Source of the DNA: Niveispirillum irakense DSM 11586
GTDB taxonomy: Bacteria; Pseudomonadota; Alphaproteobacteria; Azospirillales; Azospirillaceae
Direction of reading: 5' to 3'
Assembly (NCBI RefSeq): GCF_000429645.1
Contig: NZ_AUCG01000021.1
Location: 62,001-126,000, forward strand
DNA length: 64,000 bases
Positions 7,782-16,268 of the stretch are shown piece by piece. Each line of letters opens with the position of its first letter. Position 1 is the stretch's first letter. Under the pieces are notes generated by a model. That model saw nothing but the letters and a program-made list of their open reading frames with translations. It had not been told where the DNA came from and did no database searches. Both the position numbers and the translations under genes were made by a program.

Positions 7782-9782
7782 TCAGGGGGCCGCCGGCCTG
7801 GTGCCGAAGACCTTGGTGAAGAACTGGGCTTGGGCCATCAGTCCCACGAACTGGTTGGATTTCTTGCGGAATCCATGACCCTCATCCAGCGCCAGCACGT
7901 ACCAGACATCACCACCATTGCGGCGGATGGCTGCCACCATCTGCTCAGATTCCCCCACCGGCACACGCGGATCGTTCTGCCCCTGGATGACCAGCATCGG
8001 CTTGGTGATCTTGGCCGCGTTGGTCAGGGGGGAGATGCGCTGCAGGAATTCCCGCATCGCCGGATCACGTTCATCACCATATTCCGGGCGGCGCAGGTCA
8101 CGGCGATAATCGGCCGTGGCCTCCAGGAAGGTGATAAAGTTGGAGATGCCGACCGTGCTGGCCCCGCCGGCCAGACGGTCATTATAATGGGTCATGGCCG
8201 CCAGGGTGACATAGCCACCATAGGAACCACCGGCAATCACCATCCGGTCCTTATCCAGGTTGGGCTGGGTTGCCACCCAATCCAGCAGCGCACCGATATC
8301 GCGGATGCTGTCTTCCCGCTTGAAGCCATTATCCAGGCCCAGATAGGTTTTCCCGTACCCGTCAGAGCCGCGGATATTGGGCAGCAGCACCGCCGCCCCC
8401 AACTCATTCGCCCAGAATTGCACGGTGGCGGAGAAGCCGGGCCGGGTCTGCGCCTCCGGGCCGCCATGCGGGTTGATGATGACCGGCAGCTTCGCCCCTG
8501 CCACCGCGTTCTTCGGCATATAGAGGAAGGCCGGGATCATGCGGGGCTTGCCGTCCTGCTGGTCGAAGGTGGGAAATTCCACCAGCTTGGCATCGGCGAA
8601 ATTATCCGTGTTCAGCCCGCCCACTTCGCTGCGCGTCCATTGGGTGACTTGGCGCTTTTTCAGGTCGATCACCCAGGCGTCGGACGGGGACGTCGGCCGC
8701 GACAGGCTGATGGCCAGACGGCCGCCATCGGGGCTGAATTTCACGCCGCCGATCACACCCTGCGGCAGGTCAGGCAGGGCCACTGGCTTGAAGCTGGTGG
8801 TGTCGATCACCCGCAGGCGGGACCAGCCGCCCTCATTCAGTACATAGGCCAGATATTTGCCATCGGCCGACAATTCCGCCCCATCCACGTCCCAGGGATC
8901 GTTCTCCGTCAGCCAGCGGGTCTTGCCGCTGGCAATGTCATGCACGCCCAGGCGTTTAAACTCCCCCGCCTCGTCAGAGGTGAGGAACACGCCCTTGCCA
9001 TCGGGCGTGAAACCGATGCCGCCCAGCGCCACATTCTCCATCTCCGGCTTGATGCGGGTCTGCGCGCCGGTCGCCACATCCACCACCGTCAGATAGGATT
9101 TGGTGATGGAGATATAGCGGCCAACCAGCAGGCTTTTATCATCGCGGGAAAAGGCCACCGGCGACCAGGAGCCGGTTTCCGCCACCAGCGGCTTCACCGT
9201 CGCGGCATCGGCCAGAGTGCCGACATAGATATCGGTATTGGTGCCATCGCGCCGGGTGCTGGAAAAGGCGAACCGGTCGCCCTTGTGCGCCCAGGTCAAG
9301 CCGCCATTGCGGGACTTGCCATCGGTGACCAGCCGGGTCTGCCCGCTGGCCATATCCAGATGGAAGAACTGGTAATTCTCTGACCCGCCACGATCCCAGA
9401 CATAGACCAGATCCTGGCTGCCGGAACGCGGGTTGAAATGGGCCTGGGTGATCGGTTCATTGGCGAAGGTCAGTTGGCGGCGGGCCATCATCGGCCCTTC
9501 CACCAGATGAAGCTGTGCCGTCTCCCCGAAGCGGGTCGAAATCAACAGCCCTTTGCCATCCGCCGTCCAGTCCAGCACAGAGGCGGCGCGGGCGTTCAGA
9601 TAGGCATTCAGCCTTTCGCCCAGCGCGGCATCCAGGGCCGGCACATTCTCCGTCACGATATTGCCGGACTGGACACGGTTCACGGTCGCAGCCGGCGCCG
9701 TCTGCGCCATCGCCAGACCGATGCCGGTCGTGGATAGAAGCAGGGTCAGCGCCACGGCGCCGATAATCTTGGCTCTGGTCAA
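7782..9782 (-). CDS. Exported S9-family prolyl oligopeptidase-like peptidase
   Basis: A 666-residue serine peptidase. A signal peptide (MTRAKIIGAVALTLLLS ... AMAQ, cleavage near residue 27) sends it to the periplasm. A WD40/PD40-type beta-propeller (about 50-400) is followed by an alpha/beta-hydrolase catalytic domain. The nucleophile lies in GGSYGGY, the acid in GQNDPRVP, and the histidine in EGHGF near the C-terminus. It probably trims short peptides. The start is TTG at 9782 after GAGGG; no ATG lies upstream of the signal sequence in this frame. Confidence 0.9.
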   Translation of the reverse strand: MTRAKIIGAVALTLLLSTTGIGLAMAQTAPAATVNRVQSGNIVTENVPALDAALGERLNAYLNARAASVLDWTADGKGLLISTRFGETAQLHLVEGPMMARRQLTFANEPITQAHFNPRSGSQDLVYVWDRGGSENYQFFHLDMASGQTRLVTDGKSRNGGLTWAHKGDRFAFSSTRRDGTNTDIYVGTLADAATVKPLVAETGSWSPVAFSRDDKSLLVGRYISITKSYLTVVDVATGAQTRIKPEMENVALGGIGFTPDGKGVFLTSDEAGEFKRLGVHDIASGKTRWLTENDPWDVDGAELSADGKYLAYVLNEGGWSRLRVIDTTSFKPVALPDLPQGVIGGVKFSPDGGRLAISLSRPTSPSDAWVIDLKKRQVTQWTRSEVGGLNTDNFADAKLVEFPTFDQQDGKPRMIPAFLYMPKNAVAGAKLPVIINPHGGPEAQTRPGFSATVQFWANELGAAVLLPNIRGSDGYGKTYLGLDNGFKREDSIRDIGALLDWVATQPNLDKDRMVIAGGSYGGYVTLAAMTHYNDRLAGGASTVGISNFITFLEATADYRRDLRRPEYGDERDPAMREFLQRISPLTNAAKITKPMLVIQGQNDPRVPVGESEQMVAAIRRNGGDVWYVLALDEGHGFRKKSNQFVGLMAQAQFFTKVFGTRPAAP

Positions 9783-9865
9783 GGTCCGATACCCTCGGCT
9801 CTACGCCTTTGCGGCGTGGTTGGATTGCCGGGACAGCCTATCCCAGCCGAGGCCGTTTACCAACC

Positions 9866-10477
9866 TTACCAGCCGCCTTCCCGCACCCATTGTGCCATCT
9901 GATGCATGCGGTCTGCGCCCCAGAAGGGCTCGCCATCGACGACAAAATAAGGAACGCCGAAAACGCCTTTCGCCATTGCCTCTTCCGTTGCGACGCGCAC
10001 CTTCTCCTTCACCGCCGGATCACGGATACCATCATCCATCGCGGCGCGGTTGATGCCCAGACCGGCGGCCACATCCAGCACATTCTCCGGCAGCGCCATG
10101 TCCCGCCCATCGGCCCAATGGGCATTGAAGATGGCCCGCGCGAAAGCCGCCGGCAGATGGGCATCCCCCTCCTGTCCCTCCAGCCAGTAAAAGCCGCGTG
10201 CCGCCGCCAGGGACCCAAAGATCGGCGGCAACGGGCTGATCAGCGGGATATGCCAGCGCCGGGCACAGCGCGGCACATCATGGTGCAGATAATCACCCTG
10301 CAAGGGCTTCATCAGGTTCGGCTGGCCTGAGGTGGTCTTGAAGACCACGCCCAGCAGGATCGGCCGCCAGCGCACGCTACGTCCCAGTTCCGCCGCCACA
10401 TTCTCGATCCGGGCGGCGGCGAGGTAGGCGTAAGGGGAGGAGAAGTCGAAATAGAACTCAATCGGGGACGCTGCCAT
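9866..10477 (-). CDS. 2-hydroxychromene-2-carboxylate isomerase-like protein (DsbA/GST-kappa fold)
   Basis: A 203-residue thioredoxin-fold protein opening IEFYFDFSSPYAYLAA, the hallmark of the HCCA isomerase/GST kappa family. These use glutathione and carry serine instead of the DsbA CXXC. The C-terminal GVPYFVVDGEPFWGADRM is also conserved. True HCCA isomerases act in naphthalene breakdown, but no such pathway genes are nearby, so a general glutathione-linked role is more likely. The ATG at 10477 was chosen because GGAGGAAACC precedes it. It lies just downstream of the SDR gene on the same strand. Confidence 0.88.
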   Translation of the reverse strand: MAASPIEFYFDFSSPYAYLAAARIENVAAELGRSVRWRPILLGVVFKTTSGQPNLMKPLQGDYLHHDVPRCARRWHIPLISPLPPIFGSLAAARGFYWLEGQEGDAHLPAAFARAIFNAHWADGRDMALPENVLDVAAGLGINRAAMDDGIRDPAVKEKVRVATEEAMAKGVFGVPYFVVDGEPFWGADRMHQMAQWVREGGW

Positions 10478-10509
10478 GATGGTTTCCTCCGATAACGATG
10501 AACAGGCCC

Positions 10510-11190
10510 TCACCAGGGCAGGCGCCGCCCGTCATAGGCGATGAAGCTGCCGCTATCGGCCAGCGTGGCGCCGGCAATCACGCGGCGCAGGCCGGCAGCA
10601 CTGTCCGGCACCGTCACGGGGGCCTTGGCACCGCCCATATCGGTCTGGACCCAGCCCGGATGCAGGACCAGACAGGTGATGCCGGCATCGCGCAGATCGG
10701 CTGCCAGCGACCGGTTGCCCATATTCACTGCCGCCTTGGATGCCCGATAGGCATACATGCCGCCCGACTCATTCTCTGCAATGGAGCCAAGCTGGCTGGA
10801 AATGGTGGCGATCTTGGCGCCGGGCGCCAGGAAGGGCTTCACCGCCAGGGCCAGCAGGATAGGCGCCAGCGCGTTCACCTGCATTGTCTGTACCCAGCCC
10901 GCCGCATCAATCCCATCACGGGATTGGGCAGGCAAATCCGGCCCCATGATGCCGGCATTATTGATCAGCAGATCAATGCGGCGGCCGGCCAGGGATGCAG
11001 CAAAGGCCGTGATGGCGGCGCTGTCATCCACCGCCAGGGCCTTTACCTCCACACCCGGAAGCGCCGTCAGGTCCGCGGCCGTGGCCGGTTCGCGGGCGGT
11101 GGCGATGATCGTCCAGCCATCAGCACTGTACTGGCGCGCCAGCTCCAGGCCGATGCCGCGATTGGCACCGGTGATGATCACGGTAGGCAT
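10510..11190 (-). CDS. Short-chain dehydrogenase/reductase
   Basis: A 226-residue NAD(P)-dependent SDR. The TGANRGIGLELA cofactor motif (about residues 7-18), NNAG (about 82-85) and YRASKAA active-site Tyr/Lys (about 144-150) are all visible. The overall pattern is close to C-factor-type SDRs. The substrate is unknown. It is flanked by a MAPEG protein upstream and the isomerase-like gene downstream, all on one strand with short gaps, so the three may form a detoxification operon. GGAGACATACTCG precedes the ATG. Confidence 0.9.
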   Translation of the reverse strand: MPTVIITGANRGIGLELARQYSADGWTIIATAREPATAADLTALPGVEVKALAVDDSAAITAFAASLAGRRIDLLINNAGIMGPDLPAQSRDGIDAAGWVQTMQVNALAPILLALAVKPFLAPGAKIATISSQLGSIAENESGGMYAYRASKAAVNMGNRSLAADLRDAGITCLVLHPGWVQTDMGGAKAPVTVPDSAAGLRRVIAGATLADSGSFIAYDGRRLPW

Positions 11191-11220
11191 CGAGTATGTC
11201 TCCTTGCTCTCCGGAAAGGA

Positions 11221-11628
11221 TCAGGCGACAGCCATACGGCCGATGGCCGCCACAATCAGCAGCACCGAGGCGACCAGAATGGTGATCCAGGTCAGAAGGA
11301 TACCAACGCCACGGCCAAAGCTGCGACCGCCGGGCCGCTTTGTCAGGCCATACGCATGCAAGGCCCGGCCCAGCACCAGGGCAATGCCCAGCGCATGCAG
11401 CACATAAAGGGAATGGCGGGACAGTTCCAGCAGCACCAGCAGGATCAATGCCAGCGGCACATATTCCACGAAATTGGCCTGCACCCGCATCGCCGCCCGC
11501 ACCGACGGCACATCGCCATCACCAATGGAAACCTTGTGGCGCAGCCGCTGGCGGGACACCAGGGCGCTTAAAACCAGCAGCATCAGGCCCAGCAGGCCGG
11601 CATAAAGCGGTGTCACCATGAAAGCCAT
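11221..11628 (-). CDS. MAPEG-family membrane protein
   Basis: A 135-residue integral membrane protein with four hydrophobic helices. The loop RVQANFVEYVPLALILL is typical of the MAPEG family, which includes microsomal glutathione transferases and eicosanoid enzymes. Bacterial members are mostly uncharacterised, though some conjugate glutathione to electrophiles. The neighbouring glutathione-type isomerase and SDR genes in the same direction fit such a role, but that is inference. It is probably the first gene of this small operon. Confidence 0.9.
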   Translation of the reverse strand: MAFMVTPLYAGLLGLMLLVLSALVSRQRLRHKVSIGDGDVPSVRAAMRVQANFVEYVPLALILLVLLELSRHSLYVLHALGIALVLGRALHAYGLTKRPGGRSFGRGVGILLTWITILVASVLLIVAAIGRMAVA

Positions 11629-11706
11629 TATTCCCCCACGTCAGATCATGATTGTTATTGTGGTAACAGAGTAATCCAGCCCGCGACGCTGGTCGATGGG
11701 TGGCAA

Positions 11707-12585
11707 TCAACCATCCCGGCCAACGGCATGATCAGCAGCCAGGGCCACAACCGAGACATCCCCGATAAGGCGGCGATGCCCCAGACCGGACACCAGATGG
11801 GTGCGCCAGGACGCAGCGCCAGCCACGATGTGCAACGCATCAGCCACCGGCATGATCCGGTCATCGCTGCTATGGACCAGCAGTCCGGCCACGGGCGGGG
11901 CCTTCGGCACCAGGGCGGCAATAGGCTGCCCCATAACCCGGTCGATGCGCTGGACCAGTTCCATCTCCCCATTCATATCCAGCCTGTGGATATGGGCGAT
12001 CTGGCGCACGGGCAGCATCGGGTCTGCCAGCGGGGCCAGCAACACAAGCCGCACCGGCGGGGTGCCGGGCCAGTCCCCCTCCAACGCCAGGGTCAATGCC
12101 GTTGCCCCGACCCCATGGCCAATGGCGGCGTGAACCGGCGCCCCCACCGCCCGCACAACCGCGCGGACCGCTGCCGCCATCTCGACCAGATGGGTGCTGT
12201 CCCCGCTGCTGCGCCCATGGGCCGGCGCATCAAAGGCCAGCACACCCGCCCCCCGCGACAGCAGCGCCGCCACCAGGGGCATCACATCCTGCACCTGCCC
12301 TTCCCAATCATGCGCCAACAGCACCAGCGGCCCGCCCGCCCCCGCTGCCGGCCATAAACGGGCGTTGAGATGGGGGGTGAAGCCAGGTACGGCCAGCACC
12401 ACACCACCTGCCGGCTCAGGCAAGGCGGGTGGGGCGACGGCACGTTCAGGGGTGAAATAAAGGCGCGCGGCTTCCGCCACCGCCGACCAGGGCCGGGCCA
12501 GGGCGGCCAATCCGTCCAGCCAACCGATGGGGCTCTCTCTTTTCATAAAAGACCGAACGTTCGTGCTTTTATTAGGCAAAAACAT
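11707..12585 (-). CDS. Alpha/beta-hydrolase-fold protein with an altered nucleophile motif
   Basis: A 292-residue protein with the alpha/beta-hydrolase plan: an oxyanion-type strand (GPLVLLAHDWEGQ, about residue 100), the FDAPAHGRS strand, an acid candidate in HSSDDRIMPV (about 245) and a histidine in GLGHRRL. The nucleophile elbow reads GHGVG, so glycine occupies the position normally held by serine. It may be non-catalytic or use another residue. The ATG at 12585 is preceded by GGAGGTAGAG; a second ATG at 12546 is possible. It follows the TetR gene, and a palindrome matching the TetR promoter site lies at its 5' end. Confidence 0.75.
   Translation of the reverse strand: MFLPNKSTNVRSFMKRESPIGWLDGLAALARPWSAVAEAARLYFTPERAVAPPALPEPAGGVVLAVPGFTPHLNARLWPAAGAGGPLVLLAHDWEGQVQDVMPLVAALLSRGAGVLAFDAPAHGRSSGDSTHLVEMAAAVRAVVRAVGAPVHAAIGHGVGATALTLALEGDWPGTPPVRLVLLAPLADPMLPVRQIAHIHRLDMNGEMELVQRIDRVMGQPIAALVPKAPPVAGLLVHSSDDRIMPVADALHIVAGAASWRTHLVSGLGHRRLIGDVSVVALAADHAVGRDG
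12554..12570. promoter_or_regulatory. Probable TetR operator at the 5' end of the hydrolase gene
   Basis: The perfect 10-bp palindrome CGAACGTTCG (12554-12563) is followed by TGCTTTT. The same CGAACG(G/T)TCGTGCT(A/T)TT string occurs in front of the TetR gene. It lies just inside the hydrolase reading frame if the 12585 start is used, or just upstream of the alternative ATG at 12546. Confidence 0.55.
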
Positions 12586-12670
12586 CTCTACCTCCAGCCC
12601 ATGGCAGCGGCTTGGCCGCGCCTGATCTCCATCTTCTGCTGCACCGCCACCCAGGAAGGATGGCGGATAA

Positions 12671-13261
12671 TCAAGTCCTGTGACGTTCAACCAGCCCCTG
12701 GATGGCCAGCCGCACCCAGCTTTCCGCCTTGGGGTCCTGAAACAGGCGGTATATCTGGGTAAAGCCATAACAGAGCGACATGCCCTCAAACGCGAATTGC
12801 TCCACATCCAGATCGGCACGCAGATGCCCCTCATCCACCGCGCGGCGGACAGCCCCCATGATCACGCGGCGCAAATCCTCCTGATGCTGGCGGATATGGT
12901 CACGCAAAGGGCCTGGACGATCATCAAACTCGATAGAAGCGGCCTGGATCGGACAGCCGCCGGGCAGAACCGGGTGCAGGGTCCAGCGAATCCAGTTCTC
13001 AAACAAAGCCAGCACACGCGGCAGGCCGCGCGGCTGTTGCAGGGCGGGGCGTACCACCGTATCGGCAAACAGTTCCGCCGCACGGTCCAGCACAGCCGCC
13101 TGCAGCATTTCCTTGCTGCCGAAATGGGCGAACAGCCCACTTTTTGACATGCCCAGCCGGTCGGCCAGCGTGCCAATGGTAAGGCCGGTCAATCCATCGG
13201 TGCTGGTCATGGCCAGCGCTTGGTCCAGGATGACGGCGCGTGTGCGTTCGCCCTTGCTCAT
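12671..13261 (-). CDS. TetR-family transcriptional regulator
   Basis: A 196-residue TetR repressor. The N-terminal helix-turn-helix (LTIGTLADRLGMSKSGLFAHFGSKEML, about residues 24-50; seen here in two parts) is followed by a TetR_C-type ligand domain in which CPIQAASIEFDDRPG is typical of the YcdC/TetR_C_16 group. It probably represses itself and the adjacent hydrolase gene through the shared palindrome at 13277 and 12554. The ligand is unknown. Confidence 0.9.
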   Translation of the reverse strand: MSKGERTRAVILDQALAMTSTDGLTGLTIGTLADRLGMSKSGLFAHFGSKEMLQAAVLDRAAELFADTVVRPALQQPRGLPRVLALFENWIRWTLHPVLPGGCPIQAASIEFDDRPGPLRDHIRQHQEDLRRVIMGAVRRAVDEGHLRADLDVEQFAFEGMSLCYGFTQIYRLFQDPKAESWVRLAIQGLVERHRT

Positions 13262-13275
13262 AGGACAATAATAAA

Positions 13276-13293
13276 ACGAACGGTCGTGCTATT
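13276..13293. promoter_or_regulatory. Probable TetR autoregulatory operator
   Basis: ACGAACGGTCGTGC is a near-perfect inverted repeat centred about 20 bases upstream of the TetR start codon. It matches the site at 12554 over CGAACG(G/T)TCGTGCT(A/T)TT in the same orientation. The position fits autorepression, and it could also affect the divergent gene at 13367. Confidence 0.6.
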
Positions 13294-13366
13294 GTCAAGC
13301 CCCATGACAAAGGGCCGGCGGAAAGGTATTGGATGAAGCATCCACCACGCGACGAGGTTACCGCCC

Positions 13367-13741
13367 ATGTCCGCCGCATTCGAACGCCGTACTTTCGCAC
13401 CCGGCGAACTGGTGTTCAAGGAGGGTGATCCCGGCGACAGTCTTTATGTGGTGGAAAAGGGGCGGGTGCGCATCTGGCGCGGCGATGAAATCCACCCCAC
13501 CATCATTGGCACGGTGGATGAAAAAGGCGTGTTCGGGGAGATGGCCATCTTCGACCGCAAGCCGCGCATGGCCAACGCCAGTGCGGAGATGGAGTCGGTG
13601 CTGATGCGGATGCCAGCCAGCGTGCTGCGCGAGAGCCTTTATGGCGCCGACCCGCTGCTGCGCCAACTGGTGCAGTTGCTGATCGACAATATCCGCACCA
13701 TGGCCCGCCGGCTGGACGAGTTGGAACAGCGGGTGGGATGA
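13367..13741 (+). CDS. Stand-alone cyclic-nucleotide-binding domain protein
   Basis: A 124-residue protein that is almost entirely one cNMP-binding beta-barrel: FKEGDPGDSLYVVEKGRVRIW (in two halves around residues 19-39) and a phosphate-cassette-like GVFGEMAIFDRKPRMANASA near 60-80. There is no DNA-binding domain or membrane segment. The cassette lacks a clear RT/RS pair, so ligand binding is uncertain. It is transcribed divergently from the TetR gene and probably alone. A signalling role through protein contacts is inference. Confidence 0.85.
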   Translation: MSAAFERRTFAPGELVFKEGDPGDSLYVVEKGRVRIWRGDEIHPTIIGTVDEKGVFGEMAIFDRKPRMANASAEMESVLMRMPASVLRESLYGADPLLRQLVQLLIDNIRTMARRLDELEQRVG

Positions 13742-13783
13742 GCCTTCCTTACCGTTTGGGGGAAAAACTTACACCTTCCCCTT

Positions 13784-15325
13784 TCAGCGGAACGTGTCCT
13801 GGTGCTGCGGACGCAGCAGGGCCTTTTGCACCTTGCCCATCTGGTTGCGCGGCAATTCATCCACAAACCAGATGCGCTTGGGCACCTTGAAGCTGGCAAG
13901 CAGGTCACGGACCTGGGCGATCAAGGCCGCTTCAGTCACATCATCGCGGCCCGGTCGCTTCTGGATGATGGCGGCCACTGCCTCCCCGAAATCGGGGTGC
14001 GGTAGGCCGATCACGGCGCTTTCCACCACCCCGTCCAGCCCATCCAGTACCATCTCCACTTCCTTGGGATAGACGTTCAACCCGCCGGAAATGATCAGAT
14101 CCTTGGCGCGGCCGACAATGTGGAGATAGCCGCGCGCGTCGATCCTGCCGACATCGCCGGTGATGAAGAAGCCGTCGGGGCGCATATCCTCCGCCGTCTT
14201 CTCCGGCTTGCGCCAATAGCCTTTGAACAGGTTGGGGCCTTTGAACTCAATCGAGCCGACGTGATCGGTGCCCAGCACCTCCCCCTTTTCCCCCGCGATG
14301 CGCAGTTCCACGCCGGGCAGCGGGAAGCCTACCGTGCCGGGCACCCGGTCGCCTTCCAGCGGGTTGGAGGTGATCATCCCGCCTTCCGTCATGCCGTAGC
14401 GTTCCAGGATGGCATGGCCCGTGCGCTCACTGAATTCCCGATGCGTATCGGCCAGCAGCGGCGCGGAACCGCTGATGAACAGACGCATATGCGCCACCTT
14501 GTCCCGCGTGAAACCGGGATGGCCCAGCAGGCGGGTATAGAAGGTGGGCACCCCCATCATCACCGTGGCCTGCCCCAGCAACGCCACCACCCGGTCCGGA
14601 TCAAACCGGGACAGGAACAGCATGGACCCGCCATTCAGCAAAGTCGTGTTGGTGGCAACAAACAGCCCGTGGACATGGAAGATGGGCAGCGCATGCAGCA
14701 GCACATCCCCCGCCCGGAAACCCCACAGCCGATGCAGCGCCAGCGCGTTGCTGGCCAGGTTGCCATGGCTGGTCATGGCGCCTTTCGACCGGCCCGTGGT
14801 GCCGGACGTGTAGAGGATGGCGGCCAGATCATCCGCATCCATCGGCACGGTGTCGAATTCAGGCGAAAGGTCGATGGCCATGTCGGGCAGGCTGCCATCG
14901 GCGGCAATGCCCAGGGTCGCCACCGCCGGCACGCCGCAGCGGGCCGCCAGTGCCACCATCTCCGCTTCATCTTCCGGGCGGCAAACGAACAAGGCCGGGC
15001 CTGAATCCTCCAGGAAATAGGCGATCTCGCCCTTCTGATAAGCGCTGTTCAAGGGCAGATAGACGGCACCCAGGCGCAGGGTAGCGAGATAGAGAAACAG
15101 GTTCTCAGCGCTCTTCTCCACCTGCACGGCCACGCGGTCCCCCCGTTTCACGCCCAGCGCCGCCATCGCATGGGCGAAACGGGCGGAGATGGAAACGAGG
15201 TCGGCGTAATTGTACCAGATGCCCTGGCGCGGCCCGTCCATCAGGGTGATGAACCGGGCCTGCATATCGGCGGGAAAACGGCTTTCGATCAGGTGGTAGA
15301 GATTGCCGCTTTTCCCGTTCTGCAT
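13784..15325 (-). CDS. Malonyl-CoA synthetase-like AMP-forming acyl-CoA ligase
   Basis: A 513-residue ANL-superfamily enzyme that activates a carboxylic acid with ATP and CoA. Visible motifs are LYTSGTTGRSKGAM (about residue 170), YGMTEGGM (about 300), TGDVGRID and the C-terminal lysine loop PRNQMGKVQK. The overall sequence, including the ALPIFHVHGLF stretch, resembles MatB malonyl-CoA synthetases; methylmalonate is another possible substrate, which would fit the valine-degradation neighbours. It starts one base after the mmsB stop, so the two are co-translated. Confidence 0.85.
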   Translation of the reverse strand: MQNGKSGNLYHLIESRFPADMQARFITLMDGPRQGIWYNYADLVSISARFAHAMAALGVKRGDRVAVQVEKSAENLFLYLATLRLGAVYLPLNSAYQKGEIAYFLEDSGPALFVCRPEDEAEMVALAARCGVPAVATLGIAADGSLPDMAIDLSPEFDTVPMDADDLAAILYTSGTTGRSKGAMTSHGNLASNALALHRLWGFRAGDVLLHALPIFHVHGLFVATNTTLLNGGSMLFLSRFDPDRVVALLGQATVMMGVPTFYTRLLGHPGFTRDKVAHMRLFISGSAPLLADTHREFSERTGHAILERYGMTEGGMITSNPLEGDRVPGTVGFPLPGVELRIAGEKGEVLGTDHVGSIEFKGPNLFKGYWRKPEKTAEDMRPDGFFITGDVGRIDARGYLHIVGRAKDLIISGGLNVYPKEVEMVLDGLDGVVESAVIGLPHPDFGEAVAAIIQKRPGRDDVTEAALIAQVRDLLASFKVPKRIWFVDELPRNQMGKVQKALLRPQHQDTFR

Positions 15326-15326
15326 C

Positions 15327-16214
15327 TTATTTTCCCTGCATCATTTTCACGATAGCGGAGAAATCCATCCCGCCATTCCCGGCTGCGGAGAAAAGCTGAT
15401 ACAGCGCCGCCGCCTGTGCACCCAGGGGCGTGGCAGCCCCGGCACTGGCAGCGGCCTGCTGCGCCAGCTTCAAATCCTTCAGCATCATATCCACGGCGAA
15501 GCCCGGCTGATAGTCCCGGTTGGCAGGTGATGTCGGCACCGGCCCCGGCACCGGGCAATAGCTGGTCAGCGACCAGCACTGACCGGAGGAGGTGGAGGAA
15601 ATGTCGAACAGCTTCTGCCGTTCCAGCCCCAGCTTGTCGGCCAGGGCGAACGCCTCTGACACGGCGATCATGGAGATGCCCAGGATCATGTTATTGCAGA
15701 TCTTGGCCGCCTGTCCCGTGCCCGGCCCACCGGCATGCACGATGTTCTTGCCCATCAGGGCGAGATAGGGCTGGGCCTTGGCAAAAGCTGTTTCCGACCC
15801 GCCGACCATGAAGGTCAACGTACCCGCCGCCGCCCCGCCCGTGCCGCCAGAGACAGGCGCATCCAGCATCATATGGCCCGCAGCTTCCGCCTGCGCGATC
15901 ACGGCCCGCGCGCTGTCCACATCAATGGTCGAACTGTCGATGAACAGGGTGCCGGGCCGGGCGATGGCGATCACCCCATCCGCCGCGCCGTAAACAGCGC
16001 GGACATGCGGCCCGGCCGGCAGCATGGTGACCACCAGATCGGCCTCGGCCGCCGCCGCCCCGGCAGTCGGGGCCAGTTCCAGCCCCGCTGCCTGGGCCGC
16101 GGCCAGGTTGGCCGGGGACAGGTCCACCCCGATCACCCGATGGCCACCGGCCAGCAGGTTCTTCGCCATCGGCAGGCCCATATTGCCCAAGCCGATGAAA
16201 GCAATCGTCGCCAT
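15327..16214 (-). CDS. mmsB: 3-hydroxyisobutyrate dehydrogenase
   Basis: A 295-residue NAD-dependent dehydrogenase that converts 3-hydroxyisobutyrate to methylmalonate semialdehyde in valine catabolism. The N-terminal Rossmann motif IAFIGLGNMGLPMAKNL, the substrate loop DAPVSGGTGGAAAGTL (about 118-133) and the catalytic lysine region GTGQAAKICNNM (about 165-176) are all present. GGAGGAAACC precedes the ATG. The gene upstream encodes 3-hydroxyisobutyryl-CoA hydrolase, the preceding step in the same pathway. Confidence 0.93.
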   Translation of the reverse strand: MATIAFIGLGNMGLPMAKNLLAGGHRVIGVDLSPANLAAAQAAGLELAPTAGAAAAEADLVVTMLPAGPHVRAVYGAADGVIAIARPGTLFIDSSTIDVDSARAVIAQAEAAGHMMLDAPVSGGTGGAAAGTLTFMVGGSETAFAKAQPYLALMGKNIVHAGGPGTGQAAKICNNMILGISMIAVSEAFALADKLGLERQKLFDISSTSSGQCWSLTSYCPVPGPVPTSPANRDYQPGFAVDMMLKDLKLAQQAAASAGAATPLGAQAAALYQLFSAAGNGGMDFSAIVKMMQGK

Positions 16215-16268
16215 GGTTTCCTCCCGATTGGTTCTGTTGTTTTCAAGATAAGGGCGGGCCTGCTGGCA

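Noticed and set aside
7830-9383. 517-codon open frame on the plus strand opposite the S9 peptidase
   Set aside because: It is a shadow of the peptidase gene without start signals or domain resemblance.
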